From assembly GCA_045648765.1 (NCBI GenBank), contig JAZROQ010000064.1, forward strand, positions 1 through 20,081: a DNA stretch of 20,081 nt, written 5' to 3'. Below are positions 13,682-20,081 of this stretch, piece by piece. This stretch comes from RGIG3009 sp045648765. Lineage in GTDB: Bacteria > Bacillota > Clostridia > Oscillospirales > Acutalibacteraceae. A program made the translations under genes and the position numbers. How positions within the stretch are numbered: the first letter of the stretch is position 1; every line of letters begins with the position of its first letter. The notes beneath the pieces are model-generated. The model saw only the letters and a program-made list of their open reading frames with translations, was not told where the DNA came from and ran no database searches.

Positions 13682-14731
13682 ATGGAACGGCGCAAATGCA
13701 AAACGGTTTTTGTCGGTAACGTACCGATTGGCGGCAACGCTCCGATATCGGTACAGTCGATGGGAAACATTCCTTCGACTGACATTACCGGAACAGTGAA
13801 TCAAGCTCGGGTTTTACAAGAGGCCGGGTGTGATATTTTGCGCATTGCCATTCCGGATATGGCAGCTGTTTCATTGGTGGATGCAGTCAAGACAGCTGTG
13901 GATATGCCACTGGTTGCCGATATTCATTTTGATTATAAATTAGCGCTCGAATGTGCGGCTGCGGGCGTGGATAAAATCCGTATTAATCCCGGAAACATCG
14001 GCAGCCCTGAACGTGTGCGCGAAGTGGCAAAAGCTTGTCGCGAACGCCACATTCCTATTCGTATTGGTGTTAATTCCGGTTCGCTTGAACGCGATATTTT
14101 GGCAAAATACGGTCATCCTTGTGCCGAAGCCATGCGCGACAGTGCTCTTTATCATGCATCGTTGCTTGAACAAGCAGATTTTGATGATATTGTGTTATCG
14201 ATCAAATCTTCGCATGTAGATACCATGGTCAAAGCCTATGAACTAACTGCCGAAGCTTGTGAATATCCTTTGCATTTGGGTGTAACCGAGGCTGGTACCG
14301 AGCGCATGGGACTAATAAAGTCCTCTGTGGGAATCGGCTTGTTGCTGCTGAAAGGAATTGGTGATACCATTCGTGTTTCGTTGACCGCTGACCCTGTAAA
14401 AGAGGTGGAAGCGGGGCGCGATATTTTAAAAGCGTTGGGTCTGGCTCAAAATGAGCCGACGGTTATTTCTTGCCCCACTTGCGGCAGAACACGCGTGGAT
14501 TTGCTGGGGATTGCCGCCGAAGTAGAAGAAAAACTACGTTCTGTTCACAAACCGATTACCGTTGCGGTTATGGGTTGTGTGGTGAACGGACCGGGTGAAG
14601 CGCGCGAAGCCGATGTGGGACTTGCCGGCGGTGACGGTAAAGTCGCTATTTTTAAGAAAGGACAAGTAATCCGTACGGTTGACGAACAAGATGCCGTAAA
14701 GGAACTACTAAGGGAAATTGAAACGTTATGA
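13682..14731 (+). CDS. ispG: 4-hydroxy-3-methylbut-2-en-1-yl diphosphate synthase (flavodoxin)
   Basis: A 4Fe-4S enzyme that converts MEcPP to HMBPP late in the MEP pathway. The 349-residue product starts with a TIM-barrel domain (VQSMGNIPSTDI, PLVADIHFDYKLAL, KIRINPGNIG). It ends in the cluster domain with C264 and C267 (CPTCGRTRVDL), C299 and E306 (MGCVVNGPGEAREADVG), the expected 3-Cys/1-Glu ligand set. It has the short bacterial form without the plant insert. AAGGGG lies 8 nt before ATG 13682, and it is 12 bp after rseP. Its stop overlaps the polC start (ATGA). Many Firmicutes have proS at this operon position. Confidence 0.97.
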   Translation: MERRKCKTVFVGNVPIGGNAPISVQSMGNIPSTDITGTVNQARVLQEAGCDILRIAIPDMAAVSLVDAVKTAVDMPLVADIHFDYKLALECAAAGVDKIRINPGNIGSPERVREVAKACRERHIPIRIGVNSGSLERDILAKYGHPCAEAMRDSALYHASLLEQADFDDIVLSIKSSHVDTMVKAYELTAEACEYPLHLGVTEAGTERMGLIKSSVGIGLLLLKGIGDTIRVSLTADPVKEVEAGRDILKALGLAQNEPTVISCPTCGRTRVDLLGIAAEVEEKLRSVHKPITVAVMGCVVNGPGEAREADVGLAGGDGKVAIFKKGQVIRTVDEQDAVKELLREIETL

Positions 14732-17700
14732 GCCATACGGATGTCAGAACTTTATTTTCGCCTTACATAAAAGATTCCACCTTGCTTGAAAAGTTTGCGA
14801 CAGCAAAGGTGGAATCTATTGAGGTTAACCGCAAAGAGGCTTTTTTACGAGCCCGCTTGCGGTTAGATTCGTTTTTGCCGTTTGAACAAATTGCGGATTT
14901 GGAAAAAGCAATACAAGTAGGACTTTGCTTGAATCGTGCCGAATTGTTACCGATTTATCCCATTACTACGCTTAATGAATCGTGCTTTCCTACCATCATT
15001 GCCTATTTGCGTCGTCGCTCGGTGGCGGTAAACGGCACGTTTAACGACGCCGAGTTTGTGCTTGAAAACGGCGAATGGGTTGTTAAACTGAAACACGGTG
15101 GGGTGGATGTTATCACATCTACACACACCGACACTATGTTAAAACAAGTGATTAAAGAATTGTTCGAAACAACAGTCACGCTCCGCTTTGAAGGCGTTTT
15201 GGGAGTGGACGAAAAAGACGAGCAATATCAAAAACTGCTTGCCGAAACCATGCAAGCCGAACGTGAAGCGGCGCAACGTGCCGCCGAGCAACAAGCGGCT
15301 GCGGCGGCAAAACAAGCAGCACCCACAGCGGTAAAACCGCAAAAACCGCTCGATTCCTCTGTGCCTCCGGCCGATGGTTTGCCGGTGTATTTGGAAACAG
15401 CGTCCTCGGTGTTTGGTCCTATTCCCAAAGAAGCTCCGTTGGCGCTGAATCGTTTGCAAGAGGGAACAGTTGCCACCGTATGGGGCGAAGTGTTTGGGTA
15501 TGAAACCCGTGCTTTTAAAGAGGGAACACGTATTCGCCATACGTTCTATATAACCGACCGCACCAACTCCATTTCGGTGATTTTGTGGACCGACACGAAA
15601 CGTGACAAAGCAAAATTGGAAGCCATGGAATCTGTCAAAAACGGTTCGTGTGTATTGCTTAGTGGTTTGTACGAATACGATGCGTTTGCCAAGGGGTGCG
15701 TTTTCTCACCTAAATCCTTGGCACTTGTCAGTAAATATCAGCGCAAAGACAACGCCGAGAAAAAGCGTGTCGAATTGCATCTACACACTAAAATGTCTGC
15801 TATGGATGCGGTTTCAGATGCTAAAGCGTTAATTAAGCGTGCCGTAGAATGGGGACATCCCGCCATCGCCATTACTGACCACGGTGTTGCACAAGCCTTC
15901 CCCGAAGCTATGAACGCGGCGGAAGATGCCAAAAAAGCAGGAAACGATATCAAAATCCTGTATGGCGTGGAAGCTTACTACATCCCCGAAGCTTCACCAC
16001 GTGATGAAAACGGTGAAATTTTGCCCAACGAAAAAACTGCCAAACGGTATCATCAAATTTTGTTGGCAAAAAACAACGTGGGCTTAAAAAACTTGTACAA
16101 ATTGATTTCTTTTGGTCATTTAAAAAACTATCGTTACCGTCCGCGTATTACCAAAGAAAAGTTGCTGGAATGTCGCGAAGGGTTGCTTGTCGGCAGTGCT
16201 TGTGAGCAAGGTGAACTGTTCCAAGCCATTATTGCGGACAAGCCGTGGGAAGAACTGTGCGAGATTGCACGGTTTTACGACTTTTTGGAAATTCAGCCGA
16301 TTGGCAACAACCATTTTATGTTGCGTCCCACCAAAAACAAAGACGGTAGCACCAATCCGCCTCTTGCGCGTGATGAAGAACAGTTGCGCGATTTTAACCG
16401 CACGGTTATTCGTTTGGGTGAAGAACTGAACATTCCGGTGTGTGCTACGTGCGACGTACACTTTTTAGATGCAGAAGACGAAGTATATCGTCGCATTTTA
16501 CAAGCAGGACAAGGCTTTTCGGATGCCGATATGCAAGCCCCCTTATACTTCCGCACCACCGACGAAATGCTCAAAGAATTTGATTATTTGTCACCTGAAA
16601 AAGCGTTTGAAATTGTGGTGGAAAATCCCAACAAAATTGCCGATAGCATCGAAGAAATTCGTCCTATCCCCAAGGGAAACTACCCGCCGCATATTGACGG
16701 TTCCGAAGAACAACTGCGCGAAATCACTTGGTCACGCGCCAAAGCGTTGTACGGTGACCCTGTTCCCGAACTGGTTGCCAATCGTTTAGAAAAGGAACTC
16801 ACCTCTATTATCAATAACGGTTTTGCCGTTATGTATATGATTGCGCAAAAATTGGTGCAAGATTCGGTGGAACACGGTTACCTGGTGGGCTCGCGTGGTT
16901 CTGTCGGCTCGTCGTTCGTGGCAAACATGGCCGGCATTTCCGAGGTTAATCCCTTGCAACCGCACTATTTGTGCCCCAAATGCCAGTATTCTGAGTTTAT
17001 CACCGACGGTTCTGTCGGCTCGGGTTTTGATTTGCCGGATAAGGTTTGTCCTCGTTGCGGTGAGCAACTTAACCGCGACGGTCACGAAATCCCGTTCGAA
17101 ACGTTTTTGGGATTTAAAGGGGACAAGCAACCGGATATCGACTTAAACTTTGCCAGTGAATACCAATCGCAAGCACATAAATATACGGTGGAACTGTTCG
17201 GCAGTAAACAAGTGTTCAAAGCCGGTACCATTTCCACGGTGGCAGAAAAAACCGCCTATGGTTTTGTGAAAAAATATGCCGAAGAACGGCAATTGGCTTT
17301 GAGCGAGGCAGAGATTGCACGTTTGGCGGCGGGTTGTACAGGTATCAAGCGTACTACGGGTCAACACCCCGGCGGTATGGTGGTTGTGCCCAGCGAATAC
17401 GAAATCGAAGATTTTTGTCCCGCACAGCATCCCGCAGACGATGCGGAATCGGATATCATCACGACGCACTTTGATTTCCATTCCATTCACGATACCATTC
17501 TTAAACTGGATAACTTGGGCCACGTTATTCCTACCATTTACAAGTATTTGGAAGAATATAGCGGCATTAACGTGATGGACGTTTCTATGTCCGATCCCAA
17601 GGTGTATAGCTTGTTTACTTCACCCGAAAGTTTGGGCGTTACCCCTGAAGATATCGAATGTGAAACGGGAACGCTTTCTATTCCCGAAATGGGCACACCA

Positions 17701-18570
17701 TTTGTACGGCAAATGCTGCTCGATTGCCGCCCGCAATGTTTTGCCGACTTGTTGCAAATTTCCGGTTTGTCCCACGGCACAGACGTGTGGCTCGGCAACG
17801 CGCAAGAACTGATTAAAAACGGCACGTGCACCATTTCTAACGTTATCGGTACTCGTGACAGCATCATGACCTACTTGATGCACCGCGGCTTGGAACCGGA
17901 TATGGCGTTTAAAATTATGGAAATTGTGCGTAAGGGTAAAGCAACAAAATTACTCACCGAAGAACACATTGCCGCCATGAAAGAACACGACGTGCCACAA
18001 TGGTACATCGATTCGTGTATGAAAATTAAATACATGTTCCCCAAAGCGCACGCCGCTGCTTACGTTATTGCGGCATTACGTGTGGCGTGGTACAAGGTGT
18101 ATCGTCCCACGGCGTACTATGCGGCGTATTTTACAGGCCGTGGAGAAGATTTTGATGCCGAACCCGTGCAAGCGGGCAAAGACGCTGTCAAACGCCTAAT
18201 GGACAGTATACGCGCCAAAGATAAAAAAGAAACCACCGCCAAAGAACAATCGTTGGCAGAAACATTGCACGTCATTTACGAAGCTATGCAACGTAACGTG
18301 GAGTTCTTACCGGTCGATTTGTACCGTTCACATTCCTACAAATTCTTGATGGAAGACGGCAAAATCCGTTTGCCTTTTACCGCTGTCAAAGGTTTGGGTG
18401 AATCGGCGGCGGTATCGTTGATGGAAGCGCGTGAAGACGGCGAATATATTTCGTGCGAAGATTTGCAAAATCGTTCGGGAATTTCCAAATCGGTGGTAGA
18501 ATCACTGCGCCAACTCGGCGCACTCGGCTCGTTGCCGGAAACCAGCCAAATGACGTTATTCGGGTTTTAG
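14728..18570 (+). CDS. polC: DNA polymerase III alpha subunit, PolC type, apparently lacking the exonuclease domain
   Basis: The replicative polymerase of low-GC Gram-positives. Order: N-terminal domain; Ala/Gln-rich linker (about 180-210); OB fold (about 235-330); PHP domain beginning ELHLHT (H351, H353); palm; zinc module C749/C752 and C774/C777, a PolC hallmark; catalytic PDIDLNF with D803 and D805; C-terminal QMTLF (1274-1278), a beta-clamp-binding motif. At 1280 aa it is about 150 shorter than B. subtilis PolC (1437). The shortfall maps to the PHP domain, where the 3'-5' exonuclease normally inserts: only about 22 residues lie between YGVEAY (412-417) and RYHQILL (440-446), and no DxE exonuclease motif is present. 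The stop codon TAG is formed by a TA plus the first G of the adjoining inverted-repeat element. ATG 14728 overlaps the ispG stop. Confidence 0.96.
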   Translation: MSHTDVRTLFSPYIKDSTLLEKFATAKVESIEVNRKEAFLRARLRLDSFLPFEQIADLEKAIQVGLCLNRAELLPIYPITTLNESCFPTIIAYLRRRSVAVNGTFNDAEFVLENGEWVVKLKHGGVDVITSTHTDTMLKQVIKELFETTVTLRFEGVLGVDEKDEQYQKLLAETMQAEREAAQRAAEQQAAAAAKQAAPTAVKPQKPLDSSVPPADGLPVYLETASSVFGPIPKEAPLALNRLQEGTVATVWGEVFGYETRAFKEGTRIRHTFYITDRTNSISVILWTDTKRDKAKLEAMESVKNGSCVLLSGLYEYDAFAKGCVFSPKSLALVSKYQRKDNAEKKRVELHLHTKMSAMDAVSDAKALIKRAVEWGHPAIAITDHGVAQAFPEAMNAAEDAKKAGNDIKILYGVEAYYIPEASPRDENGEILPNEKTAKRYHQILLAKNNVGLKNLYKLISFGHLKNYRYRPRITKEKLLECREGLLVGSACEQGELFQAIIADKPWEELCEIARFYDFLEIQPIGNNHFMLRPTKNKDGSTNPPLARDEEQLRDFNRTVIRLGEELNIPVCATCDVHFLDAEDEVYRRILQAGQGFSDADMQAPLYFRTTDEMLKEFDYLSPEKAFEIVVENPNKIADSIEEIRPIPKGNYPPHIDGSEEQLREITWSRAKALYGDPVPELVANRLEKELTSIINNGFAVMYMIAQKLVQDSVEHGYLVGSRGSVGSSFVANMAGISEVNPLQPHYLCPKCQYSEFITDGSVGSGFDLPDKVCPRCGEQLNRDGHEIPFETFLGFKGDKQPDIDLNFASEYQSQAHKYTVELFGSKQVFKAGTISTVAEKTAYGFVKKYAEERQLALSEAEIARLAAGCTGIKRTTGQHPGGMVVVPSEYEIEDFCPAQHPADDAESDIITTHFDFHSIHDTILKLDNLGHVIPTIYKYLEEYSGINVMDVSMSDPKVYSLFTSPESLGVTPEDIECETGTLSIPEMGTPFVRQMLLDCRPQCFADLLQISGLSHGTDVWLGNAQELIKNGTCTISNVIGTRDSIMTYLMHRGLEPDMAFKIMEIVRKGKATKLLTEEHIAAMKEHDVPQWYIDSCMKIKYMFPKAHAAAYVIAALRVAWYKVYRPTAYYAAYFTGRGEDFDAEPVQAGKDAVKRLMDSIRAKDKKETTAKEQSLAETLHVIYEAMQRNVEFLPVDLYRSHSYKFLMEDGKIRLPFTAVKGLGESAAVSLMEAREDGEYISCEDLQNRSGISKSVVESLRQLGALGSLPETSQMTLFGF

Positions 18571-18843
18571 GCTGGCGAGAGCCGAACCCTTTGCGGTTTC
18601 GCTCGCCGCCTTTACTCGCGCGGGTTTGTGTTCGTTTTTGCAAGGCGACAGCCTTGCGGCAAACTTACACACTTCCCCGCACAAAAAATTCGGCGGCAGA
18701 AACTCCTTCGACCTGCAAAAGTGAAAATTTTTGTATGAGAGGAAGCCGAAAAACTTGAGGGTACTAACGTATTTCAAGTTTTGAGACAAACTATCATCGA
18801 AAATTTTCTTTTTCAGGCGTAAAGAGTTTGACTCCCGCCAGCC
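18570..18843. mobile_element. 274-bp TA-flanked inverted-repeat element (MITE-like), copy 2
   Basis: It fills the polC-rlmD gap. The ends are inverted repeats of about 27 bp reading GGCTGGCGRGAGYCRAACYC and then TTTRCG, with TA on each side (18568-18569 and 18844-18845). Inside are a GC-rich hairpin beside the left end (18571-18604), GCAAGGCGACAGCCTTGC (18640-18657), the central decamer CTTCGACCTG (18706-18715), and a perfect 9-bp stem AAAACTTGA/TCAAGTTTT (18750-18758 with 18774-18782). It has no transposase. Length, hairpin position (71 against 70), central decamer and flanking TA match the element at 2919-3191, although the terminal repeats differ in sequence. It could be a mobile element remnant or a structured intergenic RNA. 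Confidence 0.65.
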
Positions 18844-18853
18844 TACAAAAGAG

Positions 18854-20081
18854 GTGTTGACCCTGCTTACCAAAAACCAACATATTGTTTTGACCATCAC
18901 TGCCATGAGCGCCGAGGGAAGCGGCATTGGCCGCTATCCCCAAGAGGCGGAAGGCATGGCGGTGTTTGTACCGTTCACTGCAGTGGGGGATACCTTACGT
19001 TGCCGCATTGTCAAGGTTCAAAAAAACTTGGCATACGGCATTTGCGAAGAATTGTTGACGCCATCACCGCACCGTCAGGCGTGTGAGCAATCGTGTTCTG
19101 CATTTGGAAAATGCGGTGGCTGTGTGTACCGTCACGTGGATTACAAGGCGGAATTGCAATATAAATGGCAGCGCGTGGCGGATGCTTTGAAACGTATTGG
19201 TAAACTTTCTATCACGCCTGAGCCGATTGTGGGGTGCGATACCCCCGATCGCTATCGCAACAAAGCACAATATCCGCTTGAAGCGGGGCAAAGCGGCATT
19301 AGGTTCGGGTTTTATGCCGCGCGTAGTCATCGTTTGGTAGAACAATGGGATTGTCAGTTGCAACCCATCCTTTTCAAAACAGTGTTGGAAGTTGTGGCAT
19401 CTTGGATAAAAGAGGCAAACGTGCTGCTGTATGACGAAACCACTAACCGAGGCTTGTTGCGCCACGTGTATTTGCGGCAAGGTGAAAAAAGCGGAGAACT
19501 GATGGTGTGTTTGGTCGCTACCTCGGGTAAAATACCGCAAAGTGACCAATTGGTTACGGCACTGCGTGAAAAAGTGCCGACACTTGCCAGCTTGGTAGTG
19601 AATATCAATCGCAAAGATACCAACGTGGTGTTGGGGGATACGTGCTTTACGCTGTATGGCAACCCATATATTCAAGATGAACTTTGCGGGCTTAATTTCC
19701 GCTTGTCACCGCTTTCTTTTTACCAAGTCAATCGCACACAAGCCGAGCGTTTATACGCCCTTGCCGCTGAAAAAGCGGCATTACAGGGTAATGAAACGTT
19801 GCTGGATATGTATTGCGGCACCGGTACCATCGGTTTGACGATGGCACACCGTGTGAAAGAACTTATCGGTGTGGAAGTGGTGGAAGCAGCCGTGGCAGAT
19901 GCACGCCTTAACGCCGAAAATAACGGCATTAAAAATGCGCGGTTTGTTGCAGCAGATGCTGCCAGAGCGGCAAAACTGTTGGAATCGGAAGGTGTTTCTC
20001 CAGACGTGGTTGTGTTGGATCCGCCGCGTAAAGGCTGCGACGAAGATCTGGTACAAACCGTGTGCCGCATGGCACCGAGCC
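18854..20081 (+). CDS. rlmD: 23S rRNA (uracil-5-)-methyltransferase, RlmD/RumA type (3' end outside window)
   Basis: A TrmA-family RNA m5U methyltransferase. About 409 codons are present, and the frame is still open at the window edge. The N-terminal TRAM-like RNA-binding domain spans about 1-70. It is followed by iron-sulfur Cys C81, C87 and C90 (CSAFGKCGGC) plus C167 in QWDCQLQP, matching the RumA 4Fe-4S pattern. The SAM-binding YCGTGTIGL starts at 320, and DPPRKGC at 389. The catalytic Cys motif lies beyond the window. The start is uncertain: GTG 18854 or TTG 18857 fit the family's N-terminus (a lysine-rich TKNQ start), but AGAGG overlaps them. ATG 18905 would cut into the conserved domain. 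The gene begins 10 bp after the element at 18570-18843. The family also contains RlmCD and TrmA-like enzymes, so the target uridine is not certain. Confidence 0.9.
   Translation, partial: MLTLLTKNQHIVLTITAMSAEGSGIGRYPQEAEGMAVFVPFTAVGDTLRCRIVKVQKNLAYGICEELLTPSPHRQACEQSCSAFGKCGGCVYRHVDYKAELQYKWQRVADALKRIGKLSITPEPIVGCDTPDRYRNKAQYPLEAGQSGIRFGFYAARSHRLVEQWDCQLQPILFKTVLEVVASWIKEANVLLYDETTNRGLLRHVYLRQGEKSGELMVCLVATSGKIPQSDQLVTALREKVPTLASLVVNINRKDTNVVLGDTCFTLYGNPYIQDELCGLNFRLSPLSFYQVNRTQAERLYALAAEKAALQGNETLLDMYCGTGTIGLTMAHRVKELIGVEVVEAAVADARLNAENNGIKNARFVAADAARAAKLLESEGVSPDVVVLDPPRKGCDEDLVQTVCRMAPS

Noticed and set aside
18570..18604. tRNA-like fragment (GAGAGCCGAACCC resembles a T-arm)
   Set aside because: No acceptor stem, anticodon arm or CCA is present. 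The similarity is confined to the terminal inverted repeat and its hairpin.
18556..18927. 123-codon minus-strand frame across the polC-rlmD gap
   Set aside because: It covers the second inverted-repeat element and both flanking gene ends in antisense, with no ribosome binding site. It probably recurs wherever the element occurs.

Overview
The window looks like a chromosomal segment of a Gram-positive Firmicute, most likely a Clostridia member (an Oscillospiraceae/Ruminococcaceae-like lineage is my inference). The support is a ctsR-mcsA-mcsB-clpC heat-shock operon, a PolC-type replicative polymerase, an A-class RNase P RNA, and the pyrH-frr-uppS-cdsA-dxr-rseP-ispG-polC order. Base composition and codon use look even across the window. 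There is no phage, plasmid, CRISPR or tRNA signal.

Left part, minus strand (about 1-5250). A heat-shock operon runs leftward from a strong promoter at about 5200-5227, whose -35 lies inside tandem CtsR boxes. It encodes the repressor CtsR, the zinc protein McsA, the protein-arginine kinase McsB and the AAA+ unfoldase ClpC. A 273-bp terminal-inverted-repeat element (2919-3191) sits between mcsB and clpC. rnpB follows clpC with its own promoter, whose -35 overlaps the clpC stop codon.

Middle (about 5250-8340). Two tandem mini-genes (50 and 32 codons) encode near-duplicate cysteine-rich hydrophobic peptides. They are preceded by a leader hairpin and a possible sporulation-type promoter, and a perfect bidirectional terminator separates them from dut. 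queH and dut form a small leftward unit. Divergent from it is a membrane-anchored protein with a phosphodiester glycosidase (NAGPA-like) domain, ending in a clear terminator.

Right part, plus strand (8312-20081). A strong promoter precedes a compact eight-gene unit with spacings from -4 to about +80 bp. It covers UMP kinase, ribosome recycling factor, undecaprenyl-PP synthase, CDP-diglyceride synthase, DXP reductoisomerase, a site-2 protease, IspG and PolC. Dxr and IspG make isoprenoid precursors, UppS turns them into the cell-wall lipid carrier, CdsA makes CDP-diacylglycerol, and RseP works in the same membrane. PolC appears to lack the exonuclease domain normally inserted in its PHP domain. 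A second element (18570-18843, 274 bp) separates polC from a RlmD/RumA-type 23S rRNA methyltransferase gene that runs off the window.

The most unusual signal is the pair of 273/274-bp elements. Both are flanked by TA and have imperfect terminal inverted repeats. Both carry the same internal hairpin at position 70/71, counted in the direction of host transcription, and the same central decamer. Both lie exactly between an upstream stop codon, which each helps to form, and the next gene's ribosome binding site. They look like one family with divergent ends.
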